Shown: positions 50,831 through 60,275, numbered from the stretch's first letter. The stretch is 64,000 nt of DNA from Solibacteraceae bacterium (GCA_021324015.1 JAJPJX010000177.1:1-64000); one strand, 5' to 3'. The notes: a model not told the origin generated them from the sequence alone. Translations and numbers: made by a program.

Positions 50831-53800
50831 TTACGGCGCGATGGCCACTGTCAGGTTCTGCTGGCTCGAGGCGTTCCCCACCGTCACCACCACCGGCTGG
50901 TTGCCCGCGGTGACGCTCGCCGGCACCACGGCGTTCACCTGGAACACGCCGGCCACCACGCCGGGCACCGCGCCGAAATAGCGGATGTCCGTGGGAGCCA
51001 CGCTGACGCCCCCGATGCTCACGGCATACCCGAGGTGCGGTTTGGGGTAGGTGCTGGACGCCACCAGTCCGTCCACCCCGGGTGGATCCGTCTGGCCTTC
51101 GCCCGTGCCGAACAGCACGATGATGTCGCCCGGATGGGCGGGGTTGCTCGACGAATTGGGGGTCCCATCCTGGTTATAGATGGCGCCCTGCCCGCGGCCG
51201 GTGTAATCCGCCGAGAAAAGCCCCGGCGCCGACGGGTTCACGTTCACCGTGATGGGCGCGGAAGACTGCCCCCCATACTGCGCCACCACCTGCACCGTGC
51301 TTTGTCCGGCCACCTCGTAAGGCACAATGCCGTTCACCTGCGTGGCCGAGGCATAGGTGATGGGCGCCAGCGTGTTGTTGAACAGCACCCGCGCCCCGCC
51401 GCTGTTGGTGTCCAGCAACTGGCCCGAGGAGCCGAACGTCGCGCCGGCAGGATTCTGCGGCCCGATCCCGGAGCCGAAGGCGGCAAACACCATACCCGGG
51501 GAAACCGCCCCCGGCGCAAAGCTGGCGGCGTTGGCCAGCGCGGCCAGCGCGATGGCCGCGGCGGAGCCCGTTGAGAAGCCCGCATAGCGGGCCGCGAAAC
51601 TGTGGCCGTGGACGCGCCCCAAGGCGGTGCCTTTGATCGGCGAAAACGCGCTCTGGAAGGCGCCCTTGGTGACCGGGAAGTTGCCGGACATGGTCGAGCC
51701 GCTCACGTACACGTTCCCGGACGTGTCAATGGCCATGCCGGCGATCAGGTCGTCTCCGTTCCCGCCCAGGTACGTGCCGTACTTCATCGCGTTGCCGGCC
51801 GGGGTGAGCTGCACCACGAAGCCGTCCCCAAGCTGCTCGAAGGCGTTCTGCCCGCCGCTGCCGCCGAACGTTTTCTGCGCTGCGTCGGCGCTGAGCGGAA
51901 AATCGGGCGAGTTCGTCTGGCCCGCCACGTACACGTTTCCGCCGGCATCCACGGCGATTGCCGCGCCCGTGTCGTCCCCCTTGCCGCCCAGGAAGGTCGA
52001 AAACACGAGCCCCGACAGATCCGGCTTGAGCTTGGCTACGAAGGCGTCCCCCAGCAATTCGTCCACGCCGCTGGCCGGCGAATACGGGCCGTTGTGCTTG
52101 CTTTGCAGCACGCCCTGGGTCAAGGGGAAGTCGTGGTAGGAAGTCGTGCAGCCGGTCACGTACACGTTGGCCGAGGCGTCCAGGGCCAGTGCCGCGATGG
52201 CGTCATCGCCCGTCCCGCCCAGGTAGGTGGCGGCCAGCAGCTTCGAGCCGTCCGCGCTGAGCTTGGCCACGAAGCCGTCGCCCAGGTTGAAGAAGACGTT
52301 GTTGATGGTGTCCGGGCCGCCGTACCTGGTCTGGGAAGCGCCCGCCGTCACCGGAAAATCCGGCGAGAGCGTGTACCCGGCGATATACGCGAAGCCGTTG
52401 GCGTCCACGGCGATGGCCAGAGGCGCATCGTCCAGCCGCCCGCCGATGTAGGTGCCGTAAATCAGTTGTGCGGCCGGGGTGGCCGCCGCCGGGTTCAGCT
52501 TAACCACGAAGGCGTCGCCGGCGATGAACGCCTGGAAGTTGTGCGGGTCGGGCAGCGTGGGCTCGCCGCCGCTGCCCGCCAGGTCCGCCTGGTACGCGTT
52601 GGCGCTTATCGGGAAGTTGTTCCGTGAGAGCGTAGTTCCGGTGACGTACACCATGCCCGAGGCATCCACGGCGATGGCCGTGCCGGCGTCATCCTGGGTG
52701 CCGCCCAGGTACGTGCCGTACAGCAACTGGCTGCCCTGCGGGTTGAGTTCCGCGACGAAGGCATCGCCGGTGATCAGGCGTACATTCCCTCCAGAACCGC
52801 CGAATTTCGCCTGGAGGGCGTTCTTTACCGGGAAGTTATCGGAATTCGTGCAGCCGGTAACCCAGGCATTCCCGGAGGTATCCACGGCCAGGCCCATGGC
52901 GATGTCGTCTCCCCTGCCGCCCAGGTAGGTAATGTAGACCGGGGTCCCGGAGGGGCTGAACTTGGCCACGAAGGCGTCGCCGGTCATGAAGTTCACGGTC
53001 TGTCCGCCGTAGGCCGACTGGGATACGCCGCTGGTCACGGGCAGGTCCTGTGACGTGGTGTAGCCGGCGACGTACATATTTCCGGAAGAATCCGCGGTGA
53101 CGGCGCGGGCCGCGTCGTTGCCGGTGCCGCCCAGGTAGGTCGCAAAGCTGAGCGCCGGGTCGATCACTAGCGTGCGCTGCCGGTCGTACGCCCCGAGCGC
53201 GAAGGCCACCGTTCGCTTGCCCACCAGCCGAAAGCGGCCTGCCACCTCCCGGCGCTCCCCGGCAATGGTCTGATAGACCACCGGCTTCTCCCAGCGCGCC
53301 TCGCCCGCCGGCGTGGAGACCAGCAGGCTGCCGCCGGGCTCCAGGCGCACCCCGTCCGCGCCCTCCAGCCGGAATCGTATGCGGTCCGGATCCGCGCCCG
53401 GCCGGACCAGGAAGTCGTACTCCAGCGTTCCCCCCGCGCCGTAGAAGGCCAGGTCCACGCCCTGGTACACGCCGCGGTAGGTGACCCGCCCGTAGGAGTC
53501 GACGCCGGCCAACCACCCGGAGGGATCTTGACCCCGGAGATAGGTGGTGCGGACGGCCAGCGGATCGGAAGGCTCCAGCCGCGCGCCGCGATTCGCCCCT
53601 ATCAGGTTCATGCGGATGCGCGCAGACGTGCGCCGCGACAGATCGCTCCAGAACAGCGCGGAGCCCGAGGGCTCGAGCGCCAGGGCATAGTTCGGGCCGC
53701 GGGCCACAAACCGGGTAGACGGGGACGCCTGGCCGCGATTCTCCTCAAACCGCAGCGGCAGCCTTTCCAGAAACGCCGGAGCCCGCACTGCCGCCGGCGC

Positions 53801-53857
53801 TGTCCCCGCAAATAAGCTGGCCAGCACAAGCCGGCCCATCCATTTGAAGCGCCTCAT
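50831..53857 (-). CDS. Secreted SBBP seven-repeat propeller protein with TIGR03437 C-terminal domain
   Basis: A 1008-residue secreted protein. The N-terminus carries a signal peptide (about 1-24), followed by an Ig-like or DUF7948-type domain (LPLRFEENRGQASPSTRFVA, about 33-240). Seven SBBP repeats follow, each of the form TYLGG-x-GDD-x-A-DASGNVYV-x-G-x-T-x-S-x-FP, spanning about 240-740. Seven is the usual blade number of a closed propeller. The C-terminal TIGR03437 module starts NAASFAPGAVSPGMVFAAFG and ends near residue 1000. The ATG 53857 follows GGAGG and AAGGG. No catalytic residues are seen; it is likely a surface or secreted adhesion or binding protein. Confidence 0.85.
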   Translation of the reverse strand: MRRFKWMGRLVLASLFAGTAPAAVRAPAFLERLPLRFEENRGQASPSTRFVARGPNYALALEPSGSALFWSDLSRRTSARIRMNLIGANRGARLEPSDPLAVRTTYLRGQDPSGWLAGVDSYGRVTYRGVYQGVDLAFYGAGGTLEYDFLVRPGADPDRIRFRLEGADGVRLEPGGSLLVSTPAGEARWEKPVVYQTIAGERREVAGRFRLVGKRTVAFALGAYDRQRTLVIDPALSFATYLGGTGNDAARAVTADSSGNMYVAGYTTSQDLPVTSGVSQSAYGGQTVNFMTGDAFVAKFSPSGTPVYITYLGGRGDDIAMGLAVDTSGNAWVTGCTNSDNFPVKNALQAKFGGSGGNVRLITGDAFVAELNPQGSQLLYGTYLGGTQDDAGTAIAVDASGMVYVTGTTLSRNNFPISANAYQADLAGSGGEPTLPDPHNFQAFIAGDAFVVKLNPAAATPAAQLIYGTYIGGRLDDAPLAIAVDANGFAYIAGYTLSPDFPVTAGASQTRYGGPDTINNVFFNLGDGFVAKLSADGSKLLAATYLGGTGDDAIAALALDASANVYVTGCTTSYHDFPLTQGVLQSKHNGPYSPASGVDELLGDAFVAKLKPDLSGLVFSTFLGGKGDDTGAAIAVDAGGNVYVAGQTNSPDFPLSADAAQKTFGGSGGQNAFEQLGDGFVVQLTPAGNAMKYGTYLGGNGDDLIAGMAIDTSGNVYVSGSTMSGNFPVTKGAFQSAFSPIKGTALGRVHGHSFAARYAGFSTGSAAAIALAALANAASFAPGAVSPGMVFAAFGSGIGPQNPAGATFGSSGQLLDTNSGGARVLFNNTLAPITYASATQVNGIVPYEVAGQSTVQVVAQYGGQSSAPITVNVNPSAPGLFSADYTGRGQGAIYNQDGTPNSSSNPAHPGDIIVLFGTGEGQTDPPGVDGLVASSTYPKPHLGYAVSIGGVSVAPTDIRYFGAVPGVVAGVFQVNAVVPASVTAGNQPVVVTVGNASSQQNLTVAIAP

Positions 53858-53896
53858 TGGTCCCTTTTCCTCCGAATCTGACAGCCCAATGTCTCC

Positions 53897-53919
53897 GAGC
53901 CGCGACCGTGAGGGAGCGG
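53897..53919. repeat. Dispersed palindromic repeat, copy 6
   Basis: The reverse-orientation core (gagccgcgaccg, tg, agggagcgg) occurs between the divergent SBBP and GH78 genes. No extended tail is seen at this copy. Being upstream of both genes it is not a terminator here; the adjacent sequence has no clear promoter. The 204-base gap otherwise holds no frame. Confidence 0.75.
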
Positions 53920-54061
53920 GGCATTGTCCCGCAGGCTCACAGATTGCTCGCAGTGTATCATTCCGCCGGCGCACGTTCTGCGCCGGATTGTGCCGCAACT
54001 CACGCCCGGCCCGGCCGCGGCGCAGTTTTCGGATAAAATTGTCCCTTCGGGAGCATACACC

Positions 54062-56638
54062 ATGCCACGATACTGGCTGATTCTGGCCCTCAGCGCTCCA
54101 CTCGGAGCGCAGCTTGCACCCGCCAACCTGCGCTGCGAATACCTCCGCAATCCCATGGGCGTGGACGTGCGCCAGCCCCGCCTCTCCTGGGTCTTGGAGC
54201 ACCAGGCGCGCGCGCAGGCGCAGACGGCATACCAGGTCCTGGTTTCCTCCAAGCCTGACGCGTCCGCGGGCGACGAATGGGACAGCGGGAAAACCGCCAG
54301 TCCGCAATCCACCCAGGTGGTCTACGCCGGAAAATCTCTCCAGAGCGGCCGCACCTACTACTGGAAGGTGCGCTACTGGGACAAAGACGGGAAGCCTTCA
54401 CCCTTCAGCCCCGTGGCGCGCTTCGATACCGGGTTGTTCGACCGCGCCGGCTGGCACGGCCGGTGGATCGGCGGCGCGCACCAACTGCGCACCGAATTCA
54501 CGCTGGCCGCCCGGCCCCTGCGGGCGCGCGTCTACCTCTGCGGCCTGGGCTACTCCGAACTGTGGATCAACGGCCGCCGCGTGGGGCGCCGCGTGCTCGA
54601 TCCCGCCTGGACTACCTACGAGAAGCGCGTGCTCTACTCCACCTACGATGTGACCGACCTGCTGCAACCTGGGGCCAACGCCCTCGGCGTGATGCTCGGG
54701 GAAGGCTGGTTCCAGTCGCGCGCCCTGCTGCTCCAGCTCAACGTGGAACTGGAGGGCGGCCGGAAGACGGAAGTGGTGAGCGACGGCTCCTGGAAAGGCG
54801 CGGCCGGACCCATCGTTTCCGACAGCGTCTATGACGGTGAGGTCTACGACGCCCGCCGCGAGACTCCCGGCTGGACCCGCCCCGGCTTCGACGCCGGCGA
54901 GTGGCAGCCCGCCGCCGTGGTCCAGGCACCCGCGGGCGTGCTCTCGGCCGAAATGATGCCGCCCATCCGGAAAGTGGATACCCTGGTGCCCCTCCGCCTC
55001 ACCAGCCCGCGGCCCGGCGTCTACGTCTACGACATGGGGCAGAACTTCAGCGGCTGGGTCGAATTGCGGGTGCGCGGACCGCGCGGCGCGCGCGTGCGCC
55101 TCCGCCACGCCGAACTGCTCTACGACAACGGCATGCTCAACGTGGAGAACCTGCGCAAGGCCAAAGCCACCGACGAATACATCCTCAAAGGCGGCGAGGA
55201 AGAGGTCTGGGAGCCGCGCTTCACCTACCACGGCTTCCGCTACGTGGAGTTGACCGGGTTTCCGGGCGCGCCCAAGCTCGATACCATTCGCGGGAAAGTG
55301 GTGCATTCGGACGTCCGGCCGGCGGGCGGGTTCATCGCCTCCAGTCAGATCCTCAACCAGATCCAGCGGCTCATCCTGTGGGGCATCACCAGCAACCTGG
55401 AAAGTGTTCCGACCGACTGCAACCAGCGCGACGAGCGCATGGGCTGGATGGCCGACGCGCACCTCTACGCCGAAAGCGCCATGTGGAACTTCGATATGCC
55501 CGCGTTCTACACCAATTTCCTGCGGGACATCCGGGACATCCAGAGGCCGGACGGCACGGTCACCGACACCGTGCCGCACCGCTACGGCCGCCGCCCCGCG
55601 GACCCCGCCTGGGGTGCGGCCTATCCGCTGATTGCCTGGTACATGTACGAGCACTACGGCGACCGGCGCATCCTGGCAGAGCACTTCGACGGCATCAAGG
55701 CCTGGACGGATTATGAGCGGACGCGCGCCCGGGACGGCATCCTGAGCTACAGCTACTACGGCGACTGGGTGCCCATCGAGAAGACCCCCGGCGACCTGGT
55801 CTCCACCTTCTACTACTACTGGGACGCCGCGCTCACCGCCCGCATCGCGGAGATCCTGGGGAAGAGCGCCGAGGCCTCCACGTACCGGCAACTGGCGGAC
55901 GAGATCCAAGCCGCCTTCAACCGCCGCTTTCTGAACCCGCAAACCGGCCTCTACGGCACCGGCACGCAGACCGCGCAGATCCTGCCGCTATTCCTCAACC
56001 TGGTTCCCCAGGACCAGCGCGGGCGGGTGCTGAGCGCGCTGCGCGACAACCTGGTCTACACCCACAACACGCACCTGACCACGGGCATCCTGGGCACCAA
56101 GTACCTAATGCCCCTGCTGACCCGCTCGGGCCACGCCGACCTGGCTTACGAACTGGCCACCCAGACCACCTACCCGAGTTGGGGCTACATGGTCGAGCAC
56201 GGCGCCACCACCCTCTGGGAGCTCTGGCAGAACAAAACCGGCCCTTCCATGAATTCGCACAACCATCCCATGTTCGGCAGTGTGGGCGCGTGGTTCTACA
56301 CGGCGCTCGCGGGCATCAATCCGGACCCGGAAAAACCGGGCTTCGAGCACGTGGTAATCGCTCCGCAGGTGGTGCGCGACCTGGAGTGGGCCTCGGGAAC
56401 GGAGGAGACCATCCGCGGGACCGTATCCTGTTCCTGGCGGCGCGGCGATCACTCGCTGCGCATCGAGGTCACCATCCCGGTGGGCAGCACCGCCGAAGTG
56501 CACATCCCCAAGCTGGGGATGTCGGACGTGCGTCTCACCGAATCCGGCAACCCCGTCAGCGGGGCAAAAGAGACGGAGCAGGATCTGGTGGTGCCGGTTG
56601 GCTCGGGGAGCTATACGTTTGAGCTGACGGGCTCATAG
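54062..56638 (+). CDS. Alpha-L-rhamnosidase, GH78
   Basis: Removes terminal alpha-L-rhamnose from plant glycans such as rhamnogalacturonan or from flavonoid glycosides. The 858 residues have a signal peptide (1-18), an N-terminal Fn3-like domain (LRCEYLRNPMGVDVRQPRLSW), a beta-sandwich domain (GLGYSELWINGRRVG, about 150-300), a second sandwich, the (alpha/alpha)6 catalytic barrel, and a C-terminal sandwich. The hallmark TDCNQRDERMGWMADAH (from Asp452) marks the catalytic part. The ATG at 54062 has GGGAG upstream and starts the signal peptide. Its last 83 bases overlap a small antisense gene. Confidence 0.93.
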   Translation: MPRYWLILALSAPLGAQLAPANLRCEYLRNPMGVDVRQPRLSWVLEHQARAQAQTAYQVLVSSKPDASAGDEWDSGKTASPQSTQVVYAGKSLQSGRTYYWKVRYWDKDGKPSPFSPVARFDTGLFDRAGWHGRWIGGAHQLRTEFTLAARPLRARVYLCGLGYSELWINGRRVGRRVLDPAWTTYEKRVLYSTYDVTDLLQPGANALGVMLGEGWFQSRALLLQLNVELEGGRKTEVVSDGSWKGAAGPIVSDSVYDGEVYDARRETPGWTRPGFDAGEWQPAAVVQAPAGVLSAEMMPPIRKVDTLVPLRLTSPRPGVYVYDMGQNFSGWVELRVRGPRGARVRLRHAELLYDNGMLNVENLRKAKATDEYILKGGEEEVWEPRFTYHGFRYVELTGFPGAPKLDTIRGKVVHSDVRPAGGFIASSQILNQIQRLILWGITSNLESVPTDCNQRDERMGWMADAHLYAESAMWNFDMPAFYTNFLRDIRDIQRPDGTVTDTVPHRYGRRPADPAWGAAYPLIAWYMYEHYGDRRILAEHFDGIKAWTDYERTRARDGILSYSYYGDWVPIEKTPGDLVSTFYYYWDAALTARIAEILGKSAEASTYRQLADEIQAAFNRRFLNPQTGLYGTGTQTAQILPLFLNLVPQDQRGRVLSALRDNLVYTHNTHLTTGILGTKYLMPLLTRSGHADLAYELATQTTYPSWGYMVEHGATTLWELWQNKTGPSMNSHNHPMFGSVGAWFYTALAGINPDPEKPGFEHVVIAPQVVRDLEWASGTEETIRGTVSCSWRRGDHSLRIEVTIPVGSTAEVHIPKLGMSDVRLTESGNPVSGAKETEQDLVVPVGSGSYTFELTGS

Positions 56639-56867
56639 CCGGAGCGCTCTCGCCGGAGGGGCCGTCCGCGTACGAATGATTGCGCCGGTAAATCACATAA
56701 CAGAAGCCCGCCAGGATCAGAAAGGGCGGCGCGCCCAGAATCACGATGCCCAGGTTCAACAGCCGGGCGCGCGCCGCGCTTTGCGCTTCCGCCGTGCGGA
56801 AGCACATCACGCACTGCCCCCAGCCCTGGACGGCCGCCAGCGCGGCCAGCGCCAGCAGGCGCTTCAT
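56556..56867 (-). CDS. Small membrane protein with CxxC motif at the end of the cox operon
   Basis: A 103-residue protein of unknown function. The N-terminus is a signal-like helix (1-17), followed by CVMC (Cys19-Cys22), a charged segment, and a second helix (about 40-62, IVILGAPPFLILAGFCYVIY), then a Ser/Pro-rich tail. Its ATG overlaps the subunit IV stop by 4 nt, which supports expression with the oxidase. The C-x-M-C arrangement could bind copper or make a disulphide. The 3' end overlaps the GH78 gene by 83 nt on the opposite strand. A real gene is likely but not certain. Confidence 0.65.
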   Translation of the reverse strand: MKRLLALAALAAVQGWGQCVMCFRTAEAQSAARARLLNLGIVILGAPPFLILAGFCYVIYRRNHSYADGPSGESAPAMSPSAQTYSSPSQPAPPDPAPSLLPR

Positions 56868-57190
56868 CGCGCCAGCCTCATGTGCACCAGCCGCATAGAG
56901 TCCGGCAGGAACAGCAGCAGCATGAGGATAATGCACATGATCAGGATGGGGAACAGCGATAGGAACAGGCTGAAGCGCTCGAACTTCAGGTGCATGAAGT
57001 AGCCGATGATCAGCATCGCTTTGATGACCGAAAGACCCAGCAGGGCGGTCAGCATGATCAGCACCGGAAGCTGCTCATAGGTCAGGAAGACTTCCAGGCC
57101 CGTGATGGCCAGCAGCGCGATCCAGACGTTGAGGAACGTTTTCGTGGTCACGCCTACGGCGGCGACGGCTTCTTCGGCTTCGTGGCTCAT
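56864..57190 (-). CDS. coxD: Cytochrome c oxidase subunit IV-like (CtaF/CoxD)
   Basis: A 108-residue three-helix membrane protein of the prokaryotic COX4 family. The helices are about 23-42 (LNVWIALLAITGLEVFLTY), 45-68 and 77-97, and between the second and third is IIGYFMHLKFERF, the family signature. GAGG lies near position -10 of the ATG. It assists assembly or stability of aa3-type oxidases. It overlaps the following small protein gene by 4 nt and is 11 bases after coxC. Confidence 0.88.
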   Translation of the reverse strand: MSHEAEEAVAAVGVTTKTFLNVWIALLAITGLEVFLTYEQLPVLIMLTALLGLSVIKAMLIIGYFMHLKFERFSLFLSLFPILIMCIILMLLLFLPDSMRLVHMRLAR

Positions 57191-57201
57191 AAGGATTCCT
57201 C

Positions 57202-57831
57202 TCAGATGCGGGCCGACATCAGGTAGACCAGCGGGAAGATGAACATCCACACCAGGTCCACGAAGTGCCAGTACAAGCCGCTGACCTCCACGTCCTCGGC
57301 TTTGAACTTGCCGCGGCCTACGCCGGCGGCGATGATGCCCAGGTAGATGACGCCGCAGATCACGTGCGTCATGTGCAGGCCGGTCAGGGTAAAGAAGGTG
57401 CCCCCGAACAGCGGGACGTCCATGGGATTCCCGAAGATGGTGATGTGCTCGTTATTGATCAGGTTCAGCCACTCCCGCAGGTGCAGGACCACGAACGCGA
57501 GGCCGCCGGCCATGGTGGCCAGGATCCAACCCACCGTGGCCTTCCGGTTGCCGTGGTTCATCGTGTGTACGCCCATCACCATGGTCAGGCTGCTCGAGAG
57601 CAGCACGAAAGTCATGATGCTGGAGAAAACGATACTGGGCGAGAAGTGGAACGGCGTGGGCCAGTTGGGCGTGGACACGCGCAGGTACGTGTAGGCCATC
57701 AGCAGGGCCGAAAACGTCAGCGCGTCCGAGACCACGAACAGCCACATCCCGAACTTCTTGGAATTGACCGCGTAAGGAGAGCGTCCCCCCTCCCAGAGCG
57801 ACGTCACCGCGGCGTTAGCTTGGGACGACAT
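57202..57831 (-). CDS. coxC: Cytochrome c oxidase subunit III, first copy
   Basis: Part of the core complex; binds lipids and stabilises proton uptake. The 209 residues have about five membrane helices. Family segments are KFGMWLFVVSDALTFSALLM (about 25-44), GTFFTLTGLHMTHVICGV and VEVSGLYWHFVDLVWMFIFP at the C-terminus. It starts at ATG 57831, 8 bases after the stop of the paralogous gene. The two-helix N-terminal part of longer subunits is missing, as in many bacteria. Confidence 0.93.
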   Translation of the reverse strand: MSSQANAAVTSLWEGGRSPYAVNSKKFGMWLFVVSDALTFSALLMAYTYLRVSTPNWPTPFHFSPSIVFSSIMTFVLLSSSLTMVMGVHTMNHGNRKATVGWILATMAGGLAFVVLHLREWLNLINNEHITIFGNPMDVPLFGGTFFTLTGLHMTHVICGVIYLGIIAAGVGRGKFKAEDVEVSGLYWHFVDLVWMFIFPLVYLMSARI

Positions 57832-57839
57832 GAGCGCAT

Positions 57840-58475
57840 TTACCCCCAGAACAGGAATAGAACCATCAGGTAGACCCAGAGACCATCCAGGAAATGCCAA
57901 TACAGGGCGCTGACCTCCACCACCGTGCGTTTGCCGGGCCCCAGTTGCAGGCGCAGGGCCTGCACGCTTACCCAGATCAAAGCGACGACACCGCCCAACA
58001 GGTGAATCCCGTGCGCGGCCGTGAAGACGTAAAAGAAAGAGCTGCTCGGATTGGTGGCTACGAAGATGCCGGCCTCCTTCAGCTCATGCCAGGCGTACGC
58101 CTGCCCCAGCAGGAAGAGCATGCCCAGCACCGTGCCGGCCGTCCAGTAGCGGTTGAACTCCCCGCGCCGGCCGGATTTCAGGCGGCGGCGCGCGAGTTCC
58201 AGCGCCGCGCTCGAAGCCACCAGCACGGCGGTGTTGGCGAAAAGCACGTGCGGCAGGGGCAGCGCGTTCCAGTCGTTGGACATCCCCCGCCGCACCACGT
58301 AAGCGCTGGTGAGCGCCGCGAACATCATGGTGATGGCCGCCAGCAGCACCACCATGCCCGTCAGGGAGGCGCGGCGCGAAGTGCCCCTGCCCCCTGGCCC
58401 GCCGCCCCCGAAATCGCCGGCATCCGGCGGAAGGGGCGGGCCCTTGACAGCATCCTTTGCGAGTGACCCAGGCAT
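57840..58475 (-). CDS. Cytochrome c oxidase subunit III, second paralogue
   Basis: A 211-residue subunit III paralogue. It shares the C-terminal signature VEVSALYWHFLDGLWVYLMV and the AAHGIHLLGGVVAL helix with coxC but has a Gly-rich N-terminus (about 15-35, GDFGGGGPGGRGTS). It lies directly between coxA and coxC (33 and 8 bases). Two adjacent subunit III genes could form alternative or hetero-oligomeric complexes, or one may belong to another oxidase. Confidence 0.9.
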   Translation of the reverse strand: MPGSLAKDAVKGPPLPPDAGDFGGGGPGGRGTSRRASLTGMVVLLAAITMMFAALTSAYVVRRGMSNDWNALPLPHVLFANTAVLVASSAALELARRRLKSGRRGEFNRYWTAGTVLGMLFLLGQAYAWHELKEAGIFVATNPSSSFFYVFTAAHGIHLLGGVVALIWVSVQALRLQLGPGKRTVVEVSALYWHFLDGLWVYLMVLFLFWG

Positions 58476-58508
58476 GTTCTTATTATCCCCGGCGGGGATG
58501 CGGCGGCT

Positions 58509-60275
58509 CTAGTGGCTCACCGCGGCCGGATCCGTCTGCATCACATAGTCCTTGGCTGCCCCAGGGACGCTGTATTCGTAAGCCCCGTGATACACCACCG
58601 GATGGTGCCCGCCGAAGTTGTCAAACGGCGGCGGAGAAGGAATCGTCCATTCGAGCGTCGTCGATTCCCAGGGATTGTCGGTGGCCTTCGCGCCCTTCTT
58701 CAGACTCCAGAACAGGTTGAAGAGGAACAGGAGTTGCACCGCCGCCGTGAAATAGGCGGCATGCGTCATGAAGGTGTGCACCGGCATCAGGCTGTTCATG
58801 AACTCGAAGTTGGTGAAGTCCGCGTAGCGCCGCGGATTACCCGCGATGCCCAGGAAGTGCATCGGCGTGAAAATGGCGTACACGCCCAGGAAGGTCAGGT
58901 AGAAGTGGATCTTGCCGATGGTCTCGTTCATCATCCGGCCGAACATCTTGGGGAACCAGTAGTAAGTGCCCGCGAACATGCCGAAGATGGCCGCCACGCC
59001 CATGATCATGTGGAAGTGGCCCACCACGAAGTAGGTGTCGTGGAAGTAGAGATCCAGCGACGGCTGGCCCAGGAAAATGCCGCTCAACCCGCCGGTGACG
59101 AACAGCGACACGAAGCCCAGCGCAAACATCATGGCCGTGGTGAAGCGGATCTTGCCCCCCCACAGCGTGCCGATCCAGTTGAAGGTCTTGATGGCCGAAG
59201 GCACCCCGATGGTCATGGTCAGCACGGAAAAGGCGAAGGCCGAATACGGGCTCATACCGCTCATGAACATGTGATGGCCCCACACCAGAAAGCCCAGGAA
59301 GCCGATCGCCAGGATGGCGTAAATCATCGCGCGGTAGCCGAAAATCGGCTTTCGCGAAAAGGTCGAGAGTAACTGCGAGGTGACCCCCATGCCCGGCAGG
59401 ATGGCGATGTACACCTCGGGATGGCCGAAGAACCAGAACAGGTGCTGCCACAGCAGCGGCGAGCCGCCCTTGTGGTTCAGGATCTGGTCGCTGACCACCA
59501 ACCCCGCCGGAATGAAGAAACTGGTCCCCGCCGTCCGGTCCAGCAGCAGCAGGATGCCCGCCGCCAGGAGCACCGCGAAGCCGAACAGGCCCAAAATAGC
59601 GGTGACGAACCAGGTCCAGCAGGTCAGCGGCATGCGCATCAGGGACATGCCCTTGGCCCGCAGGTCCAGGGTGGTGGCAATGAAATTGATCGCCCCCATC
59701 AGCGAAGCCCCGCAAAATATCGCGATACTGATGATCCACAGCGTCTGGCCCATGCCCTCGCCCGGTCCCGAAATGCGCCCCACTCCGGAGAGCGGTGGAT
59801 AGGCCGTCCAGCCCGATAGCGGGGCGCCTCCCTGTACGAAGAAAGCCGCCACCATCACCACCAGCGCCAGGAAGGTGGTCCAGAACGAGAGCATGTTCAG
59901 CGTCGGGAAGGCCATGTCTTCGGCGCCGATCTGGATGGGCAGAAAATAGTTGCCGAAACCGCTCTGGGGCGCTGTGGTCAGCACGAAGAACACCATGATC
60001 GTGCCGTGCATGGTCATCAGCGAGAGATACATCTCCGGCGTCATGATTCCACCGGCCGCGGCCGTCGGCCACAGCTTTTCGAACCACCCGACCTTCATGT
60101 CCGGGTGGACCATGTGAAAGCGCATGAGCAAGGAAAGGGTCATGCCGAGCAGGACCGAGAACAGGGCCAGGAAGTAGTACTGAATTCCGATGACCTTGTG
60201 GTCCTTGCTGAAGACGTATTTACCGATGAAGCTGGTGGGCGCGTGATGCGCGCTGTGTACTTCCGGTGAAGACAT
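58509..60275 (-). CDS. coxA: Cytochrome c oxidase subunit I
   Basis: Catalytic subunit with haem a, haem a3 and CuB; reduces O2 and pumps protons. The 588 residues have 12 helices. Ligands and channel residues are visible: His90 (MHGTIMVFF) and His422 for haem a, His420 for haem a3, and CuB with His285, His334 and His335 plus Tyr289 (FFGHPEVYI, WGHHMF). Glu287 indicates an A-type, proton-pumping enzyme. The start at 60275 follows GGGAG; a frame to 60302 adds nine residues without a ribosome binding site. It is between coxB (66 bases) and the coxC pair. Confidence 0.96.
   Translation of the reverse strand: MSSPEVHSAHHAPTSFIGKYVFSKDHKVIGIQYYFLALFSVLLGMTLSLLMRFHMVHPDMKVGWFEKLWPTAAAGGIMTPEMYLSLMTMHGTIMVFFVLTTAPQSGFGNYFLPIQIGAEDMAFPTLNMLSFWTTFLALVVMVAAFFVQGGAPLSGWTAYPPLSGVGRISGPGEGMGQTLWIISIAIFCGASLMGAINFIATTLDLRAKGMSLMRMPLTCWTWFVTAILGLFGFAVLLAAGILLLLDRTAGTSFFIPAGLVVSDQILNHKGGSPLLWQHLFWFFGHPEVYIAILPGMGVTSQLLSTFSRKPIFGYRAMIYAILAIGFLGFLVWGHHMFMSGMSPYSAFAFSVLTMTIGVPSAIKTFNWIGTLWGGKIRFTTAMMFALGFVSLFVTGGLSGIFLGQPSLDLYFHDTYFVVGHFHMIMGVAAIFGMFAGTYYWFPKMFGRMMNETIGKIHFYLTFLGVYAIFTPMHFLGIAGNPRRYADFTNFEFMNSLMPVHTFMTHAAYFTAAVQLLFLFNLFWSLKKGAKATDNPWESTTLEWTIPSPPPFDNFGGHHPVVYHGAYEYSVPGAAKDYVMQTDPAAVSH

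Noticed and set aside
51660-53140. Regularly spaced similar segments that could suggest a tandem or CRISPR-like array
   Set aside because: They are the codons of the SBBP repeats, imperfect at DNA level and in frame with a single protein.
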